A stretch of 64,000 nt of DNA from NCBI GenBank assembly GCA_012862575.1, contig BLSF01000035.1:186001-250000 (forward strand), written 5' to 3'. The position numbers were made by a program, and so were the translations under genes. The first letter of the stretch is position 1; each line of letters starts with the position of its first letter. This DNA comes from Parietichytrium sp. I65-24A (Eukaryota > Sar > Bigyra > Thraustochytrida > Thraustochytriidae). Under the pieces are notes generated by a model. That model was not told the DNA's origin, made no database searches, and saw only the letters and a program-made list of their open reading frames with translations. Below are positions 1 through 10,913 of the stretch, piece by piece.

Positions 1-1133
1 GGCAAATTGCTCAGCGTCAAAGATCTGCGTTGCTGGTGTTTCTCCAACAACGCGCTTGCGCGCCGGGCTTTTGACGTGTCCTTCTTATTAGATTTTTTAA
101 TTGGCTTGTCGCGAATGACAATTTTGCCGCGCAGCTCGTGAGGGGAGAGCCACTCTTCGGGGCCTTGGATGAGGCTTTCCAGCTCTCCTTTTGAATTGTC
201 GCGGGTCGAGTTATGCATTACGTCTCCGAGTACTGAGCGCAAGATCTTGACCTGCTTGCGCTGAGCTTCCAAGCCGCAGTGGTTTTCCAAGGTCAGAATC
301 ACAGGAAAGGAGGATGCGGTGAACGCATTCTCAAGCACAGCCTCCACGCATTCCTGGAAGGTCGCCGGTGAACACAGCGTTGTCCCGTTTCCATGGTTGA
401 CGATGGGGTTTCCCTCGGCGTCTTCCCAGCAGTCCAGCTCGATGACTCGCACACCGAGCAAGAGCGCCCTTTTGAGCGCCTCTGGACTGCTCTTGCTATT
501 CCACTGGTTCCCGCTGAGGTACGAGTTGTGGCTCGAGCAGATGTAGTATTCGCTGAGCGGGTAGCTCATGTCTTGGTACACGGTAGATGACTTTTTAAGA
601 TTAACTGCGTTGTTCCTTCTCGTATCGCTGAGCATGCGCACGAATCCTTCCTGCGTCATGATCGGCGTGGACACCTTCTTGCCCCTGTTCTGGTACGTGG
701 AGATAATGTCCACGCACTCCTCCTCCGTAGTGGCTCCGTCGAAATTTGTCCTGAACCATTTGCGCAGCTCGGCCGTGCCAATGTACCCGACTCCGTGCTC
801 GTCTGCGTCAGCGAAAAGAGCATCCACGCGCGGCAAGGAAAGGTGAATTTGCTCGTACAGCTGCATGTATGCGCGCATATCGAACGCCTCGTACAAGTGA
901 AACTTGTGGAACATTCCGTCGATATGCTTTTGCGGCAGGTACCGCGACGATCTGAACGAGTTGAGTGCCACTTTTGCGCTCACCTTGCCCTCTTTCCCGA
1001 CTCGAAACGTCGCCCATTGCGCAGCTGCCTGCTGCCGAATCACGGCGACCAGCTCCGAGATCCCCACATCGTAAGTCGCCTGTTTCAGCTCCTCCTCCGT
1101 GCCAAAGCTCAGGCTGGAGCTGCAGCAGCCCAT
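1..1133 (-). CDS. Phosphoinositide-specific phospholipase C, N-terminal part (continues past position 1)
   Basis: Cleaves phosphatidylinositol phosphates at the plasma membrane to give diacylglycerol and an inositol phosphate. The reading frame is open from the ATG at 1133 to the window edge (377 residues), with an in-frame TGA at 1163-1161 and no earlier ATG, so the start is firm. The N terminus reads MGCCSS, a combined myristoylation (Gly2, Ser6) and palmitoylation (Cys3, Cys4) signal. An EF-hand-like loop (DADEHGVGYIG) lies near residue 104. The catalytic X domain starts near residue 190: SSHNSYLSG with His202, ELDCWED with Glu232 and Asp234, NHGNG with His247, then ENH. These match the catalytic and calcium residues of the PLC-delta family. 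The last visible residues enter the linker after X; Y and C2 domains would lie outside. I see no N-terminal PH domain, so acylation probably replaces it for membrane binding (inference). Confidence 0.93.
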   Translation of the reverse strand, partial: MGCCSSSLSFGTEEELKQATYDVGISELVAVIRQQAAAQWATFRVGKEGKVSAKVALNSFRSSRYLPQKHIDGMFHKFHLYEAFDMRAYMQLYEQIHLSLPRVDALFADADEHGVGYIGTAELRKWFRTNFDGATTEEECVDIISTYQNRGKKVSTPIMTQEGFVRMLSDTRRNNAVNLKKSSTVYQDMSYPLSEYYICSSHNSYLSGNQWNSKSSPEALKRALLLGVRVIELDCWEDAEGNPIVNHGNGTTLCSPATFQECVEAVLENAFTASSFPVILTLENHCGLEAQRKQVKILRSVLGDVMHNSTRDNSKGELESLIQGPEEWLSPHELRGKIVIRDKPIKKSNKKDTSKARRASALLEKHQQRRSLTLSNL

Positions 1134-1209
1134 TTCTTGCCACTTGCGCCTCCCGATCAATCAAATCAAATCTCCAAACGCCACCTTATTCACCAGCCTC
1201 AGTCAACCT

Positions 1210-1239
1210 ATTCCAATTCCAATTCCAATTCCAATTCCA
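1210..1239. repeat. (ATTCCA)5 microsatellite upstream of the PI-PLC start
   Basis: Five perfect hexamer units, ending 77 bp upstream of the PI-PLC ATG. It is followed by a run of TCTATTC units near 1338-1361 and imperfect AATCTCG units at about 1494-1532. Confidence 0.9.
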
Positions 1240-3202
1240 ACCTTCGCCAAACCCAAATACAAAAGACGAATCACGCTTCTCACAAAATCGAAAATCGACA
1301 ATCAACAATCGACAACGTGGCACGTGTGTCGTGCTCCAATTCTCTATTCTCTATTCTCTATTCTGCACAATCACAACTTGTTCCTTGTTCCTTTTCACAG
1401 CCTCTCACGCGGCCGCGGGGCCGTCCTTGTGCATCAACTCGCTCGCCCGTTCTCTTCGCGCTTGCCCAATCTCCCGGTTCCCCAAATCTCACAATCTCGA
1501 AATCTCGTAATCTCGCGATCTCGTAATCTCGATCTCCCGGTTCCCCGGTTCCTCGCGGCGTCCCCTCGCCGGGTCGGGTCCTCGCGGCGGTGTCCTCGTC
1601 GGTTCTTCGGTTCTTCTTCAGTTCCGCCCGTGTGTATGTTCGTACGTTTGTACGTTCGTCCGTCCTCGCACTTTGCCGCTCTCCTCCACGAAACAATGAA
1701 CAAATGTGTGCGACTGTGTGACTGTGTTTTGTACTTGTAGCTAATCGCTAGCACGAGCCTTAACTAGCGCTAGCGAGCTAGGATAGTGCCCTGCCTAGGT
1801 AGTGGTGCTCTCTACTCTGTACACTCTGTAAACTCTAATGAACTCTGTACCTGCTCCTCCTGCTCCTCTGAATTGGTTAGTTAGGTCTGGGAAGTAGAAG
1901 TGGAGGCTAGGGGTAGAGTTGGGAGTAGAAGCGGGTAGAAATAGTTAGAAATAAGTGCGGCGGTGTGGGTGTAGGGGTGTGGGTAGGGACCTTCTAGGTG
2001 CATATGGACTCTTAAGCGGCGGTTAGCGGGTTTCGCTTTTTGGAGATAGGGTTTAGAGTAGATGAAGAGAGTAGTCATCGTTCGTGAAATTTCGTTTCTG
2101 TCGAGGTATTACCCAGCGCTAGTCTATCTACTAGTAGATAGTATTATATGAGCAGAGAGCTTTTAATTAGGCCAAACAATAGCAGTCAGGTAGAACCTCC
2201 CGTCAGTATAGCCTCAGATATGTCTCGGGTAGGGTGATCATCTCGTGCCACAACTCTTATCGCTCAACTACACCAAACAATAGCACCTTTACCGTGTTTC
2301 TTTCGCCACCTTTTCATCAGTCGCCACACTTTCGCATGGCACTAGGACTCCTAGGCGCACACCTCCCCTGGCTAGAGCCCCCGGCAGTGCTAGTGTCCAT
2401 TAGATGAGTCCTACGAAGCATCGGATTTGGAGTGAATTTGGAAATTGCGAGTTTGGAAGAAAGTACCATGAAGAGTATGAAGAGTAAGTTATGAAGAGCG
2501 AGACACAGTCAATGTCAATCACAGTGAGTGAGTGAGTCAGTCGATCAGTGAGTTATACAGTGTTGACGGATTGGCTGAGTGCTGTGACACGAAAGTGAGT
2601 GGCATGAGACAGACAGACTGGTACTCAGTAGATGGGTGGATGTTTGGATGGATAGAATTGATAGAATGGAGAGATTGACTACTTTCACTGCCAAATGCAA
2701 TCATGAAAAGAGTGATGGACTTGCAAGTCAGCCAAGCCTTGCTTGCTTCCAAGTCTTCCAAGTCTTTGTTTCTTTGAGAACTAACATAGAGCTGATGAAG
2801 CATAAAAGCTTATTTCCAAGACTTCTTTGAGATCAAGATCAACAAACAGCAAGCCCACTCCCTTCTATGCTACGCATGATGATAATTTGACCACTGGCGA
2901 TCAAAAAGAAGCCTGCGAAGACGCGAATCGACGCGAATCGTCGCGAACGAGAGAATGCTTCGACAACGAGGAACAGAGAGGAGCGCTCCTCGCGGACCGG
3001 CACTCCCCCGATCCCAAATTCCCCGCGCCTCACTGATCTCACTGACCTCGCTGATTGTCACTGGTGAGCGAGTTGATTGATTCACAGATTTTCACAGTGT
3101 CAATCGACTTTGGTCTGCATACTCTCGCAGACAGACTTTGCTCGAACGTGCTCGAACGACAGTGTGGCGAACGTGAAGCGTCTCTTGCACTCGCACAGCA
3201 AG

Positions 3203-3452
3203 GTAAGTTTGCTTTTGTTTTGGAGAGAGATGACTGGGTCGTAGTGTAGCTGTTCTGCGACTGCCTCGCGGGTCTGTAGAGCTGTAGGAGCTGCAGAGAA
3301 GTCGGTGGAGAGCTGGAGAGTGAGGTGGAGCGCGAGGGCGTCTGCGCTGCGAAGATTGGTCGTGTCACGCTGGCTGACTGTTTGTGAGGGGTTGTCGTGT
3401 TTGTTGCTGTGGTGCCGGAGTGCAGGGTCGATATACTTTAGTGACTTGGCAG
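3203..3452 (+). other. Possible 5'-UTR intron of the COX14-like gene
   Basis: A perfect 5' splice site (AAG|GTAAGT) starts at 3203 and identifies a transcribed strand leading to the small gene at 3515. Acceptors at 3451-3452 (TTGGCAG) or near 3490 (CAGGCAG) are available. There is no coding sequence on either side, so this is only a leader intron candidate. Confidence 0.35.
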
Positions 3453-3514
3453 TGGAATTGTGGTTTTCGAGGAAAGTTTAGCGTCAGGCAGATAGATCGA
3501 TCAAATACACCAAG

Positions 3515-3754
3515 ATGGCGAGCAAAGCAGCGGATTTCATGCAGCGTTTGGTGGTGCTCGGACTCATTGGCGGCACTGGAGTGATGGTGTACACCACAGT
3601 GAACCAGGCGACCTTCCTTTCTCACCGCAGAAAGCGTCTCCAGGAAGAGCTGGAGGATATGGAACGCCGTGGAGAAGTCCCTGAGGGAGTTGCAGAGGGC
3701 AAAGTTAAAGGATTCGTGCTAAACGGCGCGGCGGAGGCTGAGCACAAGCAGTGA
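3515..3754 (+). CDS. COX14-like small mitochondrial membrane protein
   Basis: A 79-residue protein starting at an ATG in good context (AAG ATG G). Residues 6-28 (ADFMQRLVVLGLIGGTGVM and onward) align by eye with yeast Cox14 (D-x-L-H-R-L-T-V-L-T-L-V-G-G-T-x-x-M), including the Arg-Leu pair before the membrane helix and the Gly-Gly-Thr inside it. A basic patch (SHRRKRLQ) and a charged tail follow. Cox14 family proteins sit in the mitochondrial inner membrane and bind newly made Cox1 during cytochrome oxidase assembly. Homology is judged from this one short block, so the assignment is likely but not certain. It could instead be another single-span assembly factor. Confidence 0.6.
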   Translation: MASKAADFMQRLVVLGLIGGTGVMVYTTVNQATFLSHRRKRLQEELEDMERRGEVPEGVAEGKVKGFVLNGAAEAEHKQ

Positions 3755-4073
3755 TTAATATTTGCAGCTTGAAGTGTGGCGTTGCGAATGTTTTGCCAAA
3801 AACCAAAGAGCTGCAATCGCTCGCTCTTGAAGCGATGGTATTCCTGAATCAGAGCTTCCGAGGCGCTTCTGCCTCTTAGCGTCGCTCTGAAATCCTGCAT
3901 GCGGTAGTATCGGTTCCCCCTTACATATTAAAAAACAAACAAGTAAATGAAAATGGCGCAAATTGACAGTGACTATGGGCACTGATGGGATGGAGCGAAA
4001 TGCTGGCGCAGAGAAGAACGTGACTCACAGCAAAACAAATTGATGTGTAGGGGCTTGTGTTTTAACCGATCTG
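3755..4073. other. Convergent 3' spacer
   Basis: 319 bp between the COX14-like gene and the ornithine decarboxylase gene, which end toward each other. I see only presumed 3' untranslated sequence. Confidence 0.6.
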
Positions 4074-5414
4074 TTAGTTGCCTTCCTCCGAGCGGGAAGA
4101 TACGTAGACTTTCTCAGAGATTGGGAACCCGTTAAACGTGGAAGCCGCAGCAGCAGTGTAAGCGCCCATGTCAGGAAAACAAAGCCAGTCCCCTACAGCA
4201 AGCTCAGGGAGGTGCATTACGTTGGCGTCGATGCAATCAAGGCCATCACAGGTGGGGCCCCAAATCGACGAGCGAACGACTGGCTTTTCCTTATCCACAG
4301 CGGCACTCTGGCTCTGCACCCATCGCAGCGGGAAGGCCTTGACAGTGGCGTGGTCATAAATGATATTATTGAAGCTAGCATACACTCCGTCGTTTACATA
4401 GTATCGGATGACACGAGAGCTTGGGTCGGACGACTCGTAGGCCTTGTCGCTGACTGCCCTCGACTGCTGCGGCAGGTCCTCAAAGGCGTCTCCGCCCTTT
4501 TCTGGCTCCGAATCTTCGGTTTCAGCATTAATAATCTCCCTGCGTCGGGCGATGATGTTTACAAACAATGTGCAAGAGGATTGGACCATGTACCGGCCAG
4601 GCTCCGCGATGAACCGGACACCGGTTTCTGGAGGGAAGTTCTCGGCCAGTGCCTCCTTTAGGGCGGTGGCAATCTTCATAAAGCTTAATTTTCCCATCTC
4701 GACCTTTTCGTTGGACCAGGTGTCGATGCTGTCTCCAGGGTACCCTCCGCCGATATCGAGAATGTGAAGATTGTCAAATCCGAGCTTGATAGCAACGTCA
4801 AACGCCTGGCGTGCAAGCTCGACGGCATGGACGAAGGCCATAACGTCAGGCTGCCCGCTACCGACGTGGAAAGCCATTCCAGCTACCTCGAGTCCCAAGT
4901 CGCGTGCAGTTTCCAAGAGCGCAGGGACACTGTCGAGGGAGGCGCCAAATTTCGTGCCGAGACGGCACACTGCCTTGGAGTCGTCAGGCAACAGGCGGAG
5001 CAACAGTTTTGCTTCCGGGTGGGCGGACTTGACTTTGTGCAGCTCGTCGCAGTTGTCAAAGGTCATGTACTTGACTCCGACTGACCGAGCGTATTCGAGG
5101 TGAGAGCGCGGCTTGCAAGGGTTGGCAAAGATGATCTTGTCCGGGGAGCCTCCGAGTGACAACACGAGCTCGATTTCAGCTCTGGAGGCACAGTCAAAGC
5201 TAGTCCCATGCTCAACCAAGTTGCGGACGAGCTCGATGTCATCGTGGGCTTTCACAGCGTAGAAAGGAGTTACATCCGGGAGCACTTTGGCCCATGCCTG
5301 CGCCTTTCGCACCACATCAAACTTGTCCACCACCATGAACGGCTCATCGCTGCCGCTCTCGACGCGCTCTTGGGCGACGTCCAACACCACGCGGTTCACC
5401 ACAGGAACGTCCAT
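4074..5414 (-). CDS. ODC1: Ornithine decarboxylase
   Basis: PLP-dependent enzyme (fold type III) making putrescine from ornithine, the first committed step of polyamine synthesis; works as a cytosolic dimer. From the ATG at 5414 the protein has 446 residues. Visible family motifs in order: PFYAVKAHDD with the PLP lysine at 55, HVGSGQ, the phosphate-binding GGGYPGD, AEPGRYMV, the catalytic CDGLD (Cys389) and DMGAYT near the C terminus. The Cys-Asp-Gly-x-Asp signature favours ornithine over arginine or lysine as substrate. The frame is open a further 78 bases to 5492 without an ATG and with a stop at 5513-5511. No ATG occurs on this strand between 5415 and at least 5600, so 5414 is the first start. 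No antizyme-type frameshift gene is seen in the window. Confidence 0.96.
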   Translation of the reverse strand: MDVPVVNRVVLDVAQERVESGSDEPFMVVDKFDVVRKAQAWAKVLPDVTPFYAVKAHDDIELVRNLVEHGTSFDCASRAEIELVLSLGGSPDKIIFANPCKPRSHLEYARSVGVKYMTFDNCDELHKVKSAHPEAKLLLRLLPDDSKAVCRLGTKFGASLDSVPALLETARDLGLEVAGMAFHVGSGQPDVMAFVHAVELARQAFDVAIKLGFDNLHILDIGGGYPGDSIDTWSNEKVEMGKLSFMKIATALKEALAENFPPETGVRFIAEPGRYMVQSSCTLFVNIIARRREIINAETEDSEPEKGGDAFEDLPQQSRAVSDKAYESSDPSSRVIRYYVNDGVYASFNNIIYDHATVKAFPLRWVQSQSAAVDKEKPVVRSSIWGPTCDGLDCIDANVMHLPELAVGDWLCFPDMGAYTAAAASTFNGFPISEKVYVSSRSEEGN

Positions 5415-7565
5415 ACCCCACTGTTCTGGCGTTGATGTCACAAAAAGGTCCTCTGGAGCCAAGCTCGCTATCTCTTGCTCGCACAGCCTCAATTCCGCGA
5501 CTGAAGTGCTTCAAGACTCTGCTTTCGACTCTCTGCAAGGCCGTGCACGTGGACTCTGGTCTGACGAGCTTATTGGCCCAGACGACTCGCTTTAAACTCT
5601 AAACTCTAAACTCTAAACTCTAAACTCAATAGGAGCGATCGAGATGGCGGGTGAGCGAATGATTGGCCACAGAGGCACAGAGGCAAAGGAGCGAGATAAC
5701 TTAGAGAAAAAGAAAGAAAGAAAGAAATGGCAGGCCTCGGGTCGACAGCTTTTCTTCGCCACGCTAGCAAAAGCATTGGCGAGCCACAGTAGAGCCACCG
5801 CACAGCGATACATCACGATGCGATCATCATAATCTCATCTCTCGCTGCCAAGGTCAAACATCACTTTGGTTCGATGAAAAAATCAACCAGTCTTGATTGA
5901 AAAACTGTCAGCACTAGTAAAGTCAATGTGGAGTGTGGAGAGTAGTGCAGTGCAAGTGGAGTACTCGCTGTCTCGCTGTTTCGCCAGCTGTGTGGGTGAC
6001 AGATGTGACAGATGTGACAGTCCTGCCAGTGCGACCGACCATTTTGTGCCAGAACTGATCCACTGGCAAAGAGACAAACGCCAAAACGCCAAAACGCCAA
6101 ATGATCATAAATTCGATCGCTCTTCGACACTTGACACTTGTCGCGTCAGAATTGAGAATTTCAGAATAATTCATTCACTGTCAGTGACTGTCAGAACAGA
6201 AATTTGAGAAGATTGCATGTGATTGCATCACGTGGATTGCATGCTAAGAAGTGAAAAGGATGAAAAATGTGAAAGATCTAACAAAGAGAAAGTGTATTAT
6301 TATTAATAGCTTTTGTTAAGCCGTACAACTACAACGATCGTGCGGTGGCTGCAGGGCAGTAAGTTTGTAGATTGTGATTAGGCTTTTTCTCTATACAAAC
6401 CCTCGTCAATTTTTGATTCCACCCTCTCCTCTCTTCCTTAGTTGATCCTAAGCATGCATCTATCCGAGGCGGCTCCTATAGGCGGTCTAACAGTAAAGAT
6501 AATTGTCTCATTGACTTTTGCTATGGAAACGTATAGGTCAACGAGTACCGCGGACAGTCCTATATGGTGATAAATAAGGACTACTGCTGGGAAAAAGCAC
6601 GAGGGGTCTCTCACCTTGCGTGGAGGTCTCTCAGCCAACCATCCTCGCGCTCGGCATTAGACTATATGTTATGTGAGAGATAAGAGTTGTACATTAAGAG
6701 TACGCGGTAAACGATTGGTGAGGTACTATTGGTGGTAGTCTTAATTAGCCTCGTTTAACGCCAACTCTTTTTTTTTCATCATAAAAAAGTGCAATCATCA
6801 TGTTCATTCAGAGCCAATGTTCATTGATGAACATGTACATCGAACCACATTAACAGAACATCATTTGCCAGAACAGAACATTCAAAGGTGAAAGTCAAAA
6901 GAAAAGGTTTTCTTAAAAAGGGTTCAAGGTTTGAACGTCAAAATGTGCGTTGAATGATTTCGATCGAGATTTGACATTGGCAGCGAAAAAGAAAGGTGCA
7001 GAACCAGCTGCCATTTTTCATCTCTCCATGTGTTTATACTGTTTATAACTATCTATCGAAGAATCCGTGCCTACGCAGAACTTTCAGCCGCGCAAGCAAA
7101 GGCGAATAAGGGAGCCAACAAAAGAAATGGCATAGGAACGTGAATTGTACAAGGTACGAAAACGTGACCACCTGAACACTGAATTCTGTCGCATTTCAGA
7201 GTTCCTTTATCGAGCCCCATCTGTCAACGTTCGAGCTGGGGTGCTGAGGTGCTCAAAGCATCTGAGTAATAGGTAGCCTCGTCGGGTGGCTCCTTTTTCG
7301 GGGTGAAATTTCATGCGAAATCTCCTCATAAAGTGGAGGGAATAATCGTCAGGCGAACTTTCATCGATGAAACTTATGAAACTTCATGAGCTATGAGATT
7401 ACTCTAGGTGCAAGAAATTCCATGCACAGGAAAATTCGTCATGAAAGGAAGGAGAGAGTGTGGGAGAAATTATTCAAGCGTTTGTTGTGTGTACAATTTC
7501 ACGGGGGGAAATATGCTGTACAATTTGCGAATTGTAATTGTTTTAATCTCGAAAAAGTGCTGCGT
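5415..7565. other. Spacer upstream of ODC and downstream of the 7.6-10 kb gene
   Basis: About 2.15 kb. The ODC promoter must lie in the first few hundred bases. The section from about 5800 to 7560 is A/T-rich with many short palindromes (TTCATCGATGAA type near 6820 and 7360) and no open frame resembling a known protein. Confidence 0.55.
5593..5627. repeat. (TAAACTC)5 heptamer repeat in the ODC upstream region
   Basis: Five perfect heptamers, 179-213 bp upstream of the ODC ATG. Read as CTCTAAA it differs by one base from the plant-type telomere unit CCCTAAA, but it is short, internal and next to a gene, so it is most simply a microsatellite. Confidence 0.85.
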
Positions 7566-10022
7566 CTACTCCCAACTGTTTGCACGTTGCAAAGTTGACG
7601 CCAAGGCTGAGTTGGGGCTATCTTCGAGAAAACCAGAGGGCTTTGCATGCGACTGGCTCTCAGATGCTGCTAGTGGTTCTTTGCCCTTCTTGCCGGAATC
7701 AAGTTTCACAAGTTTCACCTGAGCGTCAAATGCACGACCACTGTTTTCCTCGGCGTACCTTGACCTAAAATACCTGCGCCACACCAGGATTCTTTCGTAC
7801 GTGGATAACACGCCAATTTGAGTCTCGTTCACCCACCCGTTCCAATTCGTCCCATTTGACGCCATCAATGAGTGCGATCTCTTGAACAGATTCCCGAGAA
7901 TCATCGCAATCATTCTCTCTGAACCCTTTGCTTCCACATCTTTGACTGAAACCATTGTGGATTTAGACGGATAATTTTTGATCCCATCACAGAGCAGGCA
8001 TACGTACGAAAGGACAGCCTGTAACTCAACGTCTGAAAAATGTTATTAGACATATTATTTTCGATTGATTGGAGAAACTTGAAAAAACTTACCATCAAGA
8101 GTTGACCAATCACAGATGTTCCTTTCGAGCCACGGCTTCCCATGAGCCGCTTCCAGATCTGGCACTGGAGTTCGTCCGCAACCATCATACGTGATCGGAA
8201 AATAGTTTGATTCGGATTTTTGCTCGCAAACCCAAGGCAGGTCACTTTCCGGGCAATTGAAGAGCCGAAAGATGCAAGCTAACGGAGAGTTCGATTCACT
8301 TTGGACGCCGAGACTCAAGCTGTTCCACAATGAAGTGCACTTGGGAACACTGAAAGCCCGAGATTCTGCTTTGATGAACGAAATATGGGAACTGTAAAAT
8401 ACCCTTTCGATTCTTTTGACGGTCTCAATGTAGTGCGGCTCTTCATTTTGGCACAGGAGAAGAGTGGCTCTGTGAAGCTCACTGAGTCTCAACATCTTAT
8501 CGTATTTCTCAAGGAGCTGCCTCCTCCGAGCTAGTAGTTGTTTCAACACACTTACTTTATCAGACCTGTTGAAAGCTTCTTCCCTTGTCGCCTTCTCGAC
8601 CTCTTTAAGCAGAAACTCATCAAGCCCTTTGTCGAACCTCTCCCGTGCAAGAGCGGCTCCATGCACAACAACCGATTTAGCGACCTCACGACTTATCTCC
8701 AACACTGGCTTTTCTTCGAGCAACCCTCTCCAGCTGTTCCTGTCGCTTTCTTTCCCGCAAATACGTCCCAAGAAACGATCTCGAAGCAATTTCATTGCTA
8801 GGTGTGCCAACTCCTGCCTGTTGCATGACGCTTTCCAAGGTGTTTTCCGGTAGAACTCCTCCTTTATAAACGTCTCGACATTCAGACATTCTGCAAAGCT
8901 TGAAAAACGCCCTCTTGCTTTCAGCAAATCTTGCAAAGCGGCTGCGTCGATTTGGTCTTCCTTGTCATAGGAGAGATCCAGAGCGTCCAAATCTGCGCAC
9001 CACGTGGGGAAGGAAAGATCCTGCTGCGCTGGCAGGAAAGCCACGGACTCCGCCGTGGACATTGATTGCCCTCCCATGGAACTCTCTACAGGTAAAAGCG
9101 GAGGTGACAAAGAACTTTGGTCAGGGTCGAGATTGGTGTGAGTCTCATCCGACGCGTTTCTCTCGCGATGCTTCTTTCGCTGCACCGTCGCGTTGGTCTT
9201 GGTCCCTTCCAAATCAACAGCGCTGCCCACCGAATAATCTTCTTCAGATTGGTTCTCAGCAGTAGTTACACCCGCCAACTTCTTGCGACAAAGCTGGCCA
9301 ACGGATATCGCGCGTTTGCGCTTTTGACCAGTAATTTCTGCTTCCAAAGTTTGAGCCCGAGTCTCTTTTTCAACTCCTTCTTCATCCAGATCTGGAACTA
9401 ATTCATCCTCCTGCGCCTTCCAATACGCGTCCTTGGAATCTGACGCAAAGGCGCCATGATCGACGACGCTTTGAGCGTCTTGTCGTTGTGTTCCTTGCAG
9501 CGATTCCGTGTCCTTGGCTTGGTCAGTATCCATGCCATGCTCAGTGTCATCGGGTTGGTCAGTCTCCTTGCCTTGGTCAATGTCATCGGCTTGTTTGGCA
9601 GCAGCGCTTAGCCGTGCAGCTCTGCGCTCCTCATAGTCCTTCCATTTCTCCTGGATGTGCGCTTCAACCGCCTCCTCATTGACATACTTGTCTGTACTTT
9701 GAGGTATATAAACGCCATCACGTCTCTTCGCCTGGCGAAGGAACATGCCAAGAGAACAACGACGAGAAAGGTCTACATAGTAGTTCTCGACCATCTGGCA
9801 CTTTGGATACCTTCGCAAGTGTTCAGAAAACGAATACCAATCAACGTGGGCATCTTGTACACATGACAGGCTTCCACACCTGTAGTACTTGCCCGCCTTT
9901 TTCTCAAGCTGTTGGCCCCTGCAAGCGATCTGCTGAGCTTCTGGATGTTTAGACAAACACCACACACAATCCACAGGTCTGGTCTCGTACACTCGCCGGC
10001 GATACGTCATTGTGGAAACCAT
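7566..10022 (-). CDS. Two-exon protein of unknown family, probably nuclear
   Basis: Not recognised. Exon 1 runs 10022-8093 from an ATG, the 60-bp intron 8092-8033 has a perfect GTAAGT donor and a TTTTTCAG acceptor, and exon 2 runs 8032-7566. Joining them restores one frame of 798 residues. The N terminus is Cys/His-rich (C19, C22, C34, C49, C54, H59, H68, C75), spaced like a zinc-binding module but matching no finger I know. Residues of about 140-185 are an acidic, imperfectly repeated Asp-Gln-Thr-rich tract. Basic clusters (GQKRKRAIS, RKKHRER) look like nuclear import signals. The C-terminal half is mixed helical sequence with no enzyme motif. Acidic tract, basic signals and putative zinc module suggest a DNA- or chromatin-associated role (inference only). 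No signal peptide or membrane helix. Confidence 0.8.
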
Positions 10023-10554
10023 GCTTGCCTACTTGCTCGTAAACTCTGTCCCGCTGCTCCAAGACATTCCAAGACTGCTCTGTCTTGGCAAGTTTTTCGA
10101 GGATACTCGAGATAGCGCAGTACACATCATGTATTACATATTATTTAGGAGTATTAGTAGTACCGAAGTGCCTTGTAGCAACTCAATAGCACCACCAGTA
10201 AGTAGTTTGAAAGGGTTCTTCAGGGGAGTTTTTAAACTAAAAGGGTTCTTCAGGGTGTCTATATTTTTTTTCACAGAGATGATAGATGATCTCCTCGTAA
10301 AACACTCTATGGCAACCCGAAGTCTTTCCTGGCAACTCAAAAGTCTTCTCACGTTCCTTCAATTCCTTCAGTCGATCATTTTTTTTTCCCTCGAAAAGCA
10401 CTCTATCAGAGCCTCTGATAGCTTCTGATACTCTTCGAGGCTGTCAGTTTCCTTTCATTTCCAAGAAATTGTCTTGAGAAGTTTGAAACTGGAAACGAAC
10501 GAAATGTGGCAGTCCGCGTCGTCGTCGTCGTCGTTCTCATCTCCAATCCCTCCT

Positions 10555-10581
10555 ATCAAAATCAAAATCAAAATCAAAATC
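10555..10581. repeat. (ATCAAA)n microsatellite
   Basis: Four hexamer units about 330 bp upstream of the p24 ATG. Confidence 0.85.
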
Positions 10582-10761
10582 GTGGCAATGAATCTCGTTC
10601 TCGATGCTAGCGTCTTTCAATCATTGACCAATTATAATCTCGATTGATTCATCGACATGGACACGTGAGATTTTCGAAAAAATGAACTTTCGAGTGAAAA
10701 ACGAGCCTAACTCTTACATTTCCCTACCTCACATTCCTTACATTTGCTTTTACCCCAACAC

Positions 10762-10767
10762 TATAAA
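10762..10767 (+). promoter_or_regulatory. Candidate TATA box of the p24 gene
   Basis: TATAAA about 150 bp upstream of the ATG at 10914, at a plausible distance for a short leader. Assigned by position only. Confidence 0.4.
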
Positions 10768-10913
10768 CTGAAATCTATCACCAAAACAAATCACTTACTG
10801 TGAGTATCTCAGCGTACGCCGTTGGCAGTCCTCGAGTACCGGTGCACACTTCTTCTTCTGTCGTTGTTTTCGCTCTGGAAGCACTTTTTGATATAAAGTG
10901 CGCTGCGGCAAGA

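Larger units (their letters stand above)
1134..3514. other. Divergent spacer between PI-PLC and COX14-like gene
   Basis: About 2.4 kb with no convincing gene. It holds simple repeats near 1210-1530, T/A-rich spacer with many CTAG and TACT motifs, and presumably both promoters. Short open frames here are low in complexity and do not resemble known proteins. Confidence 0.6.
10023..10913. other. Divergent spacer before the p24 gene
   Basis: About 0.9 kb serving two divergent genes. It contains a (GTC)n run near 10516-10533, an (ATCAAA)n repeat at 10555-10581 and a TATA box at 10762. No gene is seen. Confidence 0.6.

Noticed and set aside
795-1526. Plus-strand frame of 243 codons
   Set aside because: Antisense to PI-PLC and then reads through microsatellites; no protein features.
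5415-5492. N-terminal extension of ODC
   Set aside because: In frame but without ATG; ODC homology begins after the ATG at 5414.
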